Origin: Hyphomonas sediminis
GTDB taxonomy: Bacteria; Pseudomonadota; Alphaproteobacteria; Caulobacterales; Hyphomonadaceae
Length of the DNA stretch: 64,000 nucleotides
Direction: 5' to 3'
Assembly (NCBI RefSeq): GCF_019679475.1
Contig: NZ_JAIEZP010000001.1
Span: 186,001-250,000, forward strand
A program made the position numbers and the translations under genes. This document shows, piece by piece, positions 54,824 through 61,964 of the stretch (its first letter is position 1; every line of letters begins with the position of its first letter). A model generated the notes under the pieces. It was not told where the DNA came from. It did no database searches and was given only the letters and a program-made list of their open reading frames with translations.

Positions 54824-55555
54824 ATGACACACTCAGATTCTGTTGATGTAACACCGCGATTGTTGGCAAAAATCCTGATCGCCGGACTATCGATACTCTT
54901 CGCACTGCACGTCTTTGCCCTGATCCTCTATCATGGCCTGGGGCATGACTATGCGATGGGGTATGTGCCGCTGACGCATATGGACATGGAAGCCAACATT
55001 CCGACCATGGCGTCATTCATGATGATGGCGCTTTGCGCCGGTGCGCTTGGCCTGATGGCATCACGCGAGACGGACAACAAACGACACAAGCGTGCCTGGG
55101 CATTGCTGGCGATACTCTTTGTACTCCTCGCGATGGATGAAGTTCTCATGTTTCATGAGCAGGTTGCCTCGCCGCTCACGCATACGGTGATGCAGGAAAA
55201 CGCGCCGAGATTTGCCTGGATTGTGGCCTATGGCCTGCTGGTCGCAGCGGTCGGCGCATTCTTCCTGAAATGGTTTCTGGAACTGCGCCGCGATCTCCAA
55301 ATCTCTCTTTTCATATCTGGCGCCATCTTCCTGAGCGGAGCGCTGGGCATGGAGTTCGCCGCGTCGAAATATGTGGAATCGCTGCCTGCCGGATACACAG
55401 ATATCCGGACACTCACTTTTGACCTGATGGCCACTGTTGAAGAGATGCTGGAGTTTTCCGGCCTCGCCTATTTCCTCTTCACGCTGGTGAAAGAGCTGGG
55501 CGGCATCAGCATCCGGACGCCCCGGCTGGCAGAACACGCAGGCACCAGACAGTAA
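54824..55555 (+). CDS. Polytopic membrane protein with intramembrane acidic/His residues
   Basis: I cannot name this 243-residue protein. About six or seven hydrophobic segments are seen. Several charged residues lie in or next to membrane helices: MDEVLMFHEQV near residue 102, LSGALGMEFAAS near residue 173, and MATVEEMLEFSGLAYF near residue 205. The Glu/His cluster could bind metal ions, a pattern known from membrane metalloenzymes, but no family match is recognised. ATG 54824 has AAGGGGAC upstream; an earlier in-frame ATG at 54785 is less likely. Base composition is slightly lower in GC than neighbours. Confidence 0.72.
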   Translation: MTHSDSVDVTPRLLAKILIAGLSILFALHVFALILYHGLGHDYAMGYVPLTHMDMEANIPTMASFMMMALCAGALGLMASRETDNKRHKRAWALLAILFVLLAMDEVLMFHEQVASPLTHTVMQENAPRFAWIVAYGLLVAAVGAFFLKWFLELRRDLQISLFISGAIFLSGALGMEFAASKYVESLPAGYTDIRTLTFDLMATVEEMLEFSGLAYFLFTLVKELGGISIRTPRLAEHAGTRQ

Positions 55556-55596
55556 AACGGGCTGCCGAGAGTTCTGATGACGCGCCCTGGCGCGCC

Positions 55597-56352
55597 TCAG
55601 GCAACAAAATCGATCCTGTTGTCGTGGATCTCCGCGCGCAGGCTGGGGGCCTGTCGGCGGCGGGTTTCTTCGGCAAGGAACGCAAGAATGTCTTCGCGGG
55701 CAGGCAGGGGCTGGCCGGTGGCGGCTTCCCATTTGTCCGGTGGCGGAACATCGATGCTGAACCGGACGCGTCCGGCGCACATCTCGTGATAGAAGCGCAG
55801 GCGCAGGTCGCCTTCGATATAGACGATCGTGCCGGCGCGGGCATTGCCTTCAAATTCGAGGCGGCGGCCAAAGCGCGCGGCAAGGCGGCGGGTGGCCTCC
55901 GCGCGCAGCTCCAGATCCATGTCCGGAAGCGTGTTGCCGAGGCCGTCGCGGTAGAGGATGGGGCCTTCGGAACGCTCAGGCTGGGGCGGCGCCGCGGGTG
56001 GCAGGGCAGCGCCCGCCTCCAGCTTCAGCAGGGGGAGGATGTGGGACCAGCCATCTGAATGGGTGACCTCCACCCTATAGCGCCCCGGCGGCCAGGGGAA
56101 CGTGGCGACCAGGATCTGAATACGGCCATTCAGGCGGGCGGTGAGCGGGCCTTCCTCGATCACGCCGCCGGGACCCGTGATGCGGAAGGCGTCATAGCCC
56201 GACCAGCCATCGGCCGGGAGCCAGAGCGTAACCTGCTGGGAACCGGGATAGACGGCAGCCTTTGCGCGCAGGAGGCCAATGCCTTCCGGGGCGCCTTCAT
56301 TCTGCGCCGGGGCGAGGACAATCTCGCCGTCAAAGCCTTCCTTGCCTGCCAT
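55597..56352 (-). CDS. Hypothetical protein, 251 aa
   Basis: No family is recognised. The protein has a beta-rich front (VTLWLPADGWSGYDAFRITG and IQILVATFPWPPGRYRVEV), then a Pro/Ala linker near residue 115 (ALPPAAPPQPERSEG) and a mixed C-terminal half with RFYHEMCAGRVRFSID and VPPPDKWEAATGQPL. No signal peptide or membrane segment is apparent, so it is likely cytoplasmic. ATG 56352 is preferred because GGAAGG precedes it; ATG 56379 is an alternative. It is divergent from the pirin gene. Confidence 0.65.
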   Translation of the reverse strand: MAGKEGFDGEIVLAPAQNEGAPEGIGLLRAKAAVYPGSQQVTLWLPADGWSGYDAFRITGPGGVIEEGPLTARLNGRIQILVATFPWPPGRYRVEVTHSDGWSHILPLLKLEAGAALPPAAPPQPERSEGPILYRDGLGNTLPDMDLELRAEATRRLAARFGRRLEFEGNARAGTIVYIEGDLRLRFYHEMCAGRVRFSIDVPPPDKWEAATGQPLPAREDILAFLAEETRRRQAPSLRAEIHDNRIDFVA

Positions 56353-56481
56353 GTCGGCCCTTCCGCGCCCCCCATTCATGCGCCGCCAGCATGAATGCTA
56401 TCCCGCCTACCGGTCTGCCCTGCCCCCGGCTGCGTCCCATATACCTGTCAACAACAACACCTTGCCGACAGGAGACTATCC

Positions 56482-57177
56482 ATGATCGAACTCCGCCCCT
56501 TTGAGAAGCTCGGCCGGTTTCGCAATGACTGGCTGAACGCCCATTATCACTTCTCGTTCTCGGGCTATCACGACCCTTCCCGCGTTCACCACGGCGCCCT
56601 GCGCGTGTGGAATGACGACGAGATCCAGCCCCAGACCGGCTTTCCCCCGCACGGGCATGAGTCGATGGAGATCATCACCTATGTTCGCGAGGGCGCGATT
56701 ACCCACAAGGACTCGCTGGGCAATCATGGCCGCACGGAAGCGGGCGATGTTCAGGTGATGAGCGCCGGCGCAGGTGTTCAGCACTCGGAATGGAACGCCG
56801 AAGACGATGTGACCAAGATCTTCCAGCTGTGGATCATTCCGCGCGTGCGCGGCGGCAAGCCGAGCTGGGGCGCGCGCCAGTTTCCCAAGAGCGACCGCTC
56901 CGGGCAATGGGCGGTGTTCGCCTCGGGCACCGGGGAGAATGACAGCCTGCGGATCAACCAGGATGCCAAGGTGATGGGCGCAACGGTGAAGGAAGGCGAA
57001 ACGCTGACCTATGAGCTGCCCAAGGGCCGGTATGGCTATCTTGTGGTGGCGGACGGCGACGTGACCCTGAACGGGCAACGGCTGAAAGCCCGCGACGGAG
57101 CGGCCATTTCCGGCGGCGAAACGCTCACTCTCGAAGGTGTGAACTCCGCAGAGCTGGTTCTGGTCGATACCGTGTGA
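56482..57177 (+). CDS. Pirin family protein (bicupin)
   Basis: A 231-residue pirin-like protein of the YhaK/YhhW type. The metal-binding cupin is in GFPPHGHESMEIITYV (two His and Glu) with a further His in AGAGVQHSEWN, and a C-terminal cupin half follows. Pirins have been linked to quercetin oxidation and to redox-dependent regulation; no specific function is claimed here. An AGGAGA ribosome binding site is present. It lies ahead of an oxidative-damage repair gene (msrB), so a redox-related role is plausible. Confidence 0.88.
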   Translation: MIELRPFEKLGRFRNDWLNAHYHFSFSGYHDPSRVHHGALRVWNDDEIQPQTGFPPHGHESMEIITYVREGAITHKDSLGNHGRTEAGDVQVMSAGAGVQHSEWNAEDDVTKIFQLWIIPRVRGGKPSWGARQFPKSDRSGQWAVFASGTGENDSLRINQDAKVMGATVKEGETLTYELPKGRYGYLVVADGDVTLNGQRLKARDGAAISGGETLTLEGVNSAELVLVDTV

Positions 57178-57180
57178 CGC

Positions 57181-57203
57181 CTCACACCCTCGTGACTTCT
57201 TCG
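57181..57203 (+). promoter_or_regulatory. Shared upstream element, msrB copy
   Basis: CTCAC-N5-CGTGACTTCTTCG at 57181-57203, 79 bases before the msrB start. The identical pattern, with the same five-base spacing, stands at 57866-57888, 75 bases before the next gene. Confidence 0.6.
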
Positions 57204-57281
57204 CCCGGCGGGGGCCTGTTACGCCTATCGGCATAGCAGCGCCCCTTGCCGGGCGTTTCGTTTCTGACAGGAGCAGACGCC

Positions 57282-57848
57282 ATGAACACCCGACGTACCG
57301 GAATTGCCGCCGCCCTTGCCGCCATGGCCGCAGCCGCCTGCGGCATGAACTCGACCGCCGAAGGAGAGGTCAAGTCCGCCACCTCCACGGGGATGGACGC
57401 TTCCCACCTTTCCGACCAGCAGAAATATGTGACCCTGCATGACGGGACCGAACCGCCCTTCGATAATGCGTACTGGGACAACAAGGCCGACGGCATCTAT
57501 GTTGACGCGATCTCCGGTGAGGCGCTTTTCTCCTCCACCGACAAGTTCGATTCAGGCACGGGCTGGCCAAGCTTCACCAAGCCGATCCATGAAAAGCTGG
57601 TCTCCGAATTTCAGGACGACACGCTGGGCATGAGCCGGACCGAGGTGCGCTCCTCCGGGGCGGACGCGCATCTGGGCCACCTGTTCGATGACGGGCCGAA
57701 GGAAACGGGCGGGCAGCGATACTGCATCAACTCCGCCAGCCTGAAGTTCATTCCGAAGGAAGACATGGCCGCCGAAGGCTATGGCGAATATCTCTACCTG
57801 TTCGTGGGGCAGGACGACAAATCCAAGGCCCGCAGCAAGGCGCCCTGA
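57282..57848 (+). CDS. msrB: Lipoprotein peptide-methionine (R)-S-oxide reductase
   Basis: A 188-residue MsrB with a lipoprotein signal ([16 protein letters not shown], lipobox Cys near residue 20), so it repairs oxidised methionine in the periplasm or at the outer membrane. The active-site region reads [23 protein letters not shown] and [11 protein letters not shown] with the catalytic cysteine. The two C-x2-C zinc pairs of many MsrB are missing ([13 protein letters not shown] and [13 protein letters not shown] have no cysteines), placing it in the zinc-less class. The electron donor is not evident. It carries a promoter element shared with the next gene. Confidence 0.92.
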   Translation: MNTRRTGIAAALAAMAAAACGMNSTAEGEVKSATSTGMDASHLSDQQKYVTLHDGTEPPFDNAYWDNKADGIYVDAISGEALFSSTDKFDSGTGWPSFTKPIHEKLVSEFQDDTLGMSRTEVRSSGADAHLGHLFDDGPKETGGQRYCINSASLKFIPKEDMAAEGYGEYLYLFVGQDDKSKARSKAP

Positions 57849-57865
57849 TCCCTCTCACGACACGT

Positions 57866-57888
57866 CTCACGCAGGCGTGACTTCTTCG
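57866..57888 (+). promoter_or_regulatory. Shared upstream element, second copy
   Basis: CTCAC-N5-CGTGACTTCTTCG, identical in pattern to 57181-57203 and set at nearly the same distance from the following start codon. Confidence 0.6.
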
Positions 57889-57962
57889 GCGGGTCGCCCT
57901 GCCCTATATTGAAACCATGATCCGGCCGGGGCCTTACCCGGCGCCTATCCGGGAGAGATGCC

Positions 57963-58433
57963 ATGAAGAAACTGTTTGCGACCGCGATGCTGGCCGCTGT
58001 TCTGGTTCCGGCAGCCGCGGCGACTGAAATCAAGGTCAGCTACGGCCCCGACTTCACCAAGAAGCTGGAAGAAGACTACGGCATGAAGGAAGGCGAGACG
58101 CTGAGCGGCGAAGTTCAGCGCGACCTGACGCGCGAGCTGGAGAAAGCCGGCGTGGATGTGGCGCGGGTGGATGTGACCATCCTCGATGCCCGCCCCTCGC
58201 GGCCGACCTTCAAACAGGCGGGCGACACGCCGGGCCTCGACATGTTCCGCTCCGTCAGCATCGGCGGGATGAAGCTGAAAGCGATCGCCTATGACGCGGC
58301 GGGCACGCAGACCGGCGAGATGGAATATGACTGGTACGAGAACGACATCCGCAACGCCGGCCTGACGACCTGGCATGACGCAAGCCGCGCCTCTGACCGG
58401 TTTGCCCGGAAGTTCGCCAAGTCGCTCGACTAG
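57963..58433 (+). CDS. Exported protein of unknown function, 156 aa
   Basis: The protein has a signal peptide (KKLFATAMLAAVLVPAAAAT, cut after AAA) and a mature domain beginning TEIKVSYGPDFTKKLEEDYG with a later DWYENDIRNAGLTTWHDA. It weakly recalls small periplasmic DUF3016-like proteins, but I cannot confirm this. It is located after msrB and shares an upstream control element with it, so a part in periplasmic stress is suggested. A hairpin terminator follows at 58483-58516. Confidence 0.72.
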   Translation: MKKLFATAMLAAVLVPAAAATEIKVSYGPDFTKKLEEDYGMKEGETLSGEVQRDLTRELEKAGVDVARVDVTILDARPSRPTFKQAGDTPGLDMFRSVSIGGMKLKAIAYDAAGTQTGEMEYDWYENDIRNAGLTTWHDASRASDRFARKFAKSLD

Positions 58434-58482
58434 CGCCCACCACAAGACACCAAGTTGGCCCGCACCCCTGGGGCCGCTCCCC

Positions 58483-58516
58483 GCCGCTGCCGTCTACCTC
58501 CAAGGGCGGCAGCGGC
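58483..58516. terminator. Hairpin between convergent genes
   Basis: GCCGCTGCCG (58483-58492) pairs with CGGCAGCGGC (58507-58516) across a 14-base loop. A T-rich stretch (CCTGTTTTC) follows on the + strand. It likely ends the 57963 transcript and faces mscS. Confidence 0.6.
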
Positions 58517-58541
58517 ATTCCTGTTTTCAGGCAGTTGTTTT

Positions 58542-59906
58542 TCAGGCCTTGAGGTCGCCGCCCTCGATCCGGACGCTGAGCGTTTCGGGGGATTTGATAT
58601 GCAGATCGCGCTGCGGCATCGAGACGTGGATCTCGTGTTTCTGGAGCGCGGAGTGCACGGCCCAGACATAGTCTGCCATCACTTTTTGCGGGCGCAGAAC
58701 GGCTTCATCGGTGAGCCAGACGATCAGCTCGAATTCGAGGCGGAACTCGCCGAACTTTACCAGCCAGACCTGCGGCGTGTGATCGCCCCGGTCGTCGAAT
58801 GTCCAGGGCACGGCTGCCGCCGCTTCCAGGCCCGCCTTCTGGACGCGCTCCTTATCCGTGTCATAGGCAACACCGAAGGGAACGTGGATACGCCGGCGTG
58901 CCTCAGTCATCGTCCAGTTGATCAGCTGGGCCTTGATGAAGGCCTCGTTGGGGACGATGATGTCGACATTGTCGTTGGTCATCACCAGGGTGGAGCGGAA
59001 GTTGATCTCCTTCACCACGCCGGAGAGACCTGACTGAAGCTCGATAAAGTCGCCCACTTTCAGGGACTTTTCGGCCAGGATGATGACCCCGGACATGAAG
59101 TTCGAGAACACCGATTGCAGGCCGAAACCGATGCCGACGCCGAGGGCACCCGAGAAGAAGGTGAGCGCGGTAACGTTCACGCCCAGGAAGTTCAGCGCGA
59201 ACAGGGCCGCGACGATCATCACGCCGATCTTGATGCTCTGCCCGAGCAGGCCGCCGACGGAGGCTGGCAGGTCCGGCGAGCCGCGCAGCTGGGACTGGGC
59301 GACATTGCCGATCAGGCGGCCAAGCCACAGCGCGAACCAGGCCAGCGCAATGCTGATCAGGATACGGAGGACAGAGACTTCGTGGTCACCAAAATCGATG
59401 AGGAGGGTGTTCAGCCAGCGCGTAAACGGGCGCAGCCAGCCGACGATGTAAAGCGCAGTCAACGCCCAGGCAAAATAGGCAATCACCTTCGACCAGAAGC
59501 CGCGCCGCATGCTGGCCGCGAAGATGCGCACGAGAATCCAGGCAAGCAGGAGGCTGGTGGTAATGTGCAGCGTGTTGTTGCCGACGCCTAACGCCTCGAA
59601 GCCCGCCGTGGCCGCCCCCAGCAGGATGACGGTGAGCACCGGCCAGACGATGCGTGAGAGGGAATGATAGGCCAGGAGGACAAAGTCGATCCGGCCGCGT
59701 TTCTCGGCCGCCTCCATCAGCTTCTTCTTCGGGAAGCGCGAGAGCAGGTATCCCAGAGCCGAGCAGAGCGCGAGCGCGCCGAGTTGCCAGAGCGTGTCCG
59801 GCGAGCTCAGCTCATGCCGCGCGGCCTCGATCAGCCGTGTGATGGACTCCTGGATTTCTGCGATCAGCGGGGCCGCAGCTTCCGGCTGCAGCAGATCTAG
59901 GCTCAT
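58542..59906 (-). CDS. MscS family mechanosensitive ion channel
   Basis: A 454-residue MscS-like channel with about four or five N-terminal membrane helices. The pore-lining helix and signature are in FFSGALGVGIGFGLQSVFSN near residue 260, with Gly/Ala packing, followed by the beta domain VGDFIELQSGLSGVVKEINF and MTNDNVDIIVPN. Such channels open on membrane stretch to save the cell from hypo-osmotic shock. ATG 59906 is taken; a TTG at 59918 is the alternative. It converges on the 57963 gene. Confidence 0.92.
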   Translation of the reverse strand: MSLDLLQPEAAAPLIAEIQESITRLIEAARHELSSPDTLWQLGALALCSALGYLLSRFPKKKLMEAAEKRGRIDFVLLAYHSLSRIVWPVLTVILLGAATAGFEALGVGNNTLHITTSLLLAWILVRIFAASMRRGFWSKVIAYFAWALTALYIVGWLRPFTRWLNTLLIDFGDHEVSVLRILISIALAWFALWLGRLIGNVAQSQLRGSPDLPASVGGLLGQSIKIGVMIVAALFALNFLGVNVTALTFFSGALGVGIGFGLQSVFSNFMSGVIILAEKSLKVGDFIELQSGLSGVVKEINFRSTLVMTNDNVDIIVPNEAFIKAQLINWTMTEARRRIHVPFGVAYDTDKERVQKAGLEAAAAVPWTFDDRGDHTPQVWLVKFGEFRLEFELIVWLTDEAVLRPQKVMADYVWAVHSALQKHEIHVSMPQRDLHIKSPETLSVRIEGGDLKA

Positions 59907-59991
59907 TCCTCTGGCCAATCCTCAAAGGCGTTGAATCGACAAGGCGAAACCTTATCGGCCTCCCCTGCCCTTGCAACCCCGGCATTACGTC

Positions 59992-60420
59992 TCAGACGCG
60001 CTTGAGGACGAGTTCGCAGCGTTCGTTGAGGCTGGGGCGGGCGACGGCGACGCGGGCGAGGCCGGGGAGGGTTTGGCCGAGGTCGGCAGCCGCCCAGAGG
60101 CAGATGCGCTCCAGGGTCGGGACTTCCAGGCCTTCAATCTCGTTGAGGAGCTTGTGGTCGAGCTTGGCGGCGGTTGCCTCGAGCGTGGCGGTGAGGTGGC
60201 TGAAATCTTCCACCCATTGCTCGCCGGGCTTCACCACGCCGGCAACGGTGGCTTCCAGACGGAAGGAATGGCCGTGCACCGAGCGATAGGGATGGCCCTC
60301 AGGCTTGCCGCCCATGAAGTGAGCCGCCTCGAAGAACACCGCCTTCGAGATTTCGAAAATCTGGCCTTCTGCCTTCAAGGCAGCCCGGTCAGTTTGTGGG
60401 TTTGCAAGCTCAGTCGCCAT
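59992..60420 (-). CDS. queD: QueD-like 6-carboxytetrahydropterin synthase, catalytic Cys replaced
   Basis: A PTPS-family enzyme of about 142 residues in the queuosine/7-deazaguanine pathway. The zinc ligands are present in FFEAAHFMG and VHGHSFRLEATV, and LDHKLLNEIEGLEVPTLERI matches the family. The position of the usual catalytic cysteine (K-C-G-R-L-HGH in E. coli) reads HPYRSVHGH here, with tyrosine in place of cysteine. It overlaps queE by about 46 bases. ATG 60438 is an alternative start. Operon position with queC and queE still supports the assignment, but activity may differ. Confidence 0.85.
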   Translation of the reverse strand: MATELANPQTDRAALKAEGQIFEISKAVFFEAAHFMGGKPEGHPYRSVHGHSFRLEATVAGVVKPGEQWVEDFSHLTATLEATAAKLDHKLLNEIEGLEVPTLERICLWAAADLGQTLPGLARVAVARPSLNERCELVLKRV

Positions 60421-61022
60421 TTCGGATTCTTCAAGCAATAATCTGCCACCGCCGCCACATGGCTGACGCTGGGTCCATCGTCCCTCGGTTGGAGGAAAAA
60501 GTGCTCAAAGTCCAGTGTTTCAAAGCATTCCGGTTGCGCCTCAGCCTCCGTTTGAGGGTAAACGAGCTTTAACTCGTTGCCCGTTTTCTGGGCGAGCGGA
60601 GCGTTGGCCTTGGGGCTGACGCAGATCCAGTCAATCGAGGCCGGTGCCGGCAGGGTGCCGTTGGTCTCGATGGCGATTTCGAAACCGGCAGCATGGAGCG
60701 CGTCGATCAGGGGTTCGTCGAGCTGCATCAGCGGCTCGCCGCCCGTGCAGACGACATAAGGCTTGCCCCCGGAGGAGGCGTTTGCCGCCCAGATGGCCTG
60801 CACATGGGCCGCCAGCAGGCCGGGTTCGCGGAACTTGCCGCCCCCTTCCCCATTCGTGCCGATGAAATCGGTGTCGCAGAAGCGGCAGACGGCTTTCTCC
60901 CGGTCCCGCTCCAGCCCGCTCCAGAGGTTGCAGCCGGCAAAGCGCAGGAACACCGCCGCGCGGCCAGTATGGGCGCCTTCGCCCTGCAGAGTGTAGAAGG
61001 CTTCCTTGACAGAGTAGGTCAT
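60375..61022 (-). CDS. queE: 7-carboxy-7-deazaguanine synthase
   Basis: A 215-residue radical-SAM enzyme that makes 7-carboxy-7-deazaguanine from 6-carboxytetrahydropterin. The N-terminal [20 protein letters not shown] is typical; the iron-sulfur motif is C-x14-C-x2-C ([19 protein letters not shown]), the variant described for some QueE rather than the usual C-x3-C-x2-[13 protein letters not shown] follows. Start at 61022 overlaps the queC stop as ATGA. It lies between queC and queD in one operon. Confidence 0.94.
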   Translation of the reverse strand: MTYSVKEAFYTLQGEGAHTGRAAVFLRFAGCNLWSGLERDREKAVCRFCDTDFIGTNGEGGGKFREPGLLAAHVQAIWAANASSGGKPYVVCTGGEPLMQLDEPLIDALHAAGFEIAIETNGTLPAPASIDWICVSPKANAPLAQKTGNELKLVYPQTEAEAQPECFETLDFEHFFLQPRDDGPSVSHVAAVADYCLKNPKWRLSLQTHKLTGLP

Positions 61023-61738
61023 GCCGCGCTGCCCCGGCCCGCCTGCCAGCGCTGCCAGCCACCGGCGCGCAACTCGCAGGCCGGGCATGTGCCGCAGCCA
61101 TAACCCCAGCCATGCCGGGCGCCGCGTTCCCCCAGATAACAGGTGTGGGTTTCTTCCGTGATGAGGGCGACCAGCTTCTCGCCGCCCAGCTCCAGGGCGA
61201 GCTGCCAGGTGGCGGCCTTGTCGAGATACATCAGCGGGGCATCAATGCGGATGTCGGCGTCGAGGCCGAGGCGGAGGGTTTCTTCCTGCGCCTTGAGGGT
61301 GGCGGCGCGGCAGTCGGGATAGCCCGAATAATCCGTCTCGCACATGCCGCCGACGAGAACACCATGCCCGCGCCGGGAGGCCAGCGCGCCCGCCAGCGTG
61401 AAGAAGAGGAGGTTTCGGCCCGGAACAAAGGTGTTCGGCAGGCCCGCCTCGGTCATCGCGATCTCGACTTCATGCGTCATGGCAGTGGCGCCCAGCGCCT
61501 TCAGCACGGAGGCGTCCACCATATGGTCTTCCCCGAGCTTGGCGCCCCATGCAGGAAACGTCGCGCGAATCGCGGCGAGCAGTTTCGGCCGGCAGGCGAG
61601 CTCGACGGAATGGCGCTGGCCATAATCGAAGCCGATCGTCTCCACCCGGTCGAACCGGTCCAGCGCCCAGGCGAGGCAGGTGGCGGAGTCCTGGCCACCG
61701 GAAAAAAGCACGAGCGCAGAGGAAGGATCATGTGTCAT
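61019..61738 (-). CDS. queC: 7-cyano-7-deazaguanine synthase
   Basis: The 239-residue ATP-dependent enzyme turns 7-carboxy-7-deazaguanine and ammonia into preQ0. The PP-loop is [18 protein letters not shown] near residue 10, and the zinc-binding cysteines at the C-terminus are [20 protein letters not shown] with a further Cys. First gene of queC-queE-queD, a unit for queuosine tRNA modification or a preQ0 supply. I see no preQ1 riboswitch pattern upstream. A TonB-dependent receptor is divergent. Confidence 0.95.
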   Translation of the reverse strand: MTHDPSSALVLFSGGQDSATCLAWALDRFDRVETIGFDYGQRHSVELACRPKLLAAIRATFPAWGAKLGEDHMVDASVLKALGATAMTHEVEIAMTEAGLPNTFVPGRNLLFFTLAGALASRRGHGVLVGGMCETDYSGYPDCRAATLKAQEETLRLGLDADIRIDAPLMYLDKAATWQLALELGGEKLVALITEETHTCYLGERGARHGWGYGCGTCPACELRAGGWQRWQAGRGSAA

Positions 61739-61925
61739 TGCCGCGATTTATCAGCGGCGCCGGGCCTGGCCAAGGCTTGGCTGCTGAAGGCGTATCATTT
61801 TTGACACCCGTGCAAATAGTTTCGCATTCCCTTAGGAGAGGACAATTGACACAGCGCGCGCCATGGCTTTGTGATTACATCGAAGCCATCCCGCCAAAGA
61901 GGAAGGCTCACTAAAATCATTAATT

Positions 61926-61946
61926 CGGGACCGAATAATCGGCCCG
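61926..61946. repeat. Imperfect inverted repeat before the TonB receptor
   Basis: CGGGACCGA (61926-61934) faces TCGGCCCG (61939-61946) just before the GGGGAGGA ribosome binding site. It is an operator or a leader hairpin. Two TTGACA hexamers (61801, 61846) lie upstream. Confidence 0.4.
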
Positions 61947-61964
61947 AGGGGAGGAAAATCAGAA

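Noticed and set aside
61739-61964. preQ1 riboswitch upstream of queC
   Set aside because: The typical short pseudoknot sequence with A-rich tail is not seen on the minus strand.
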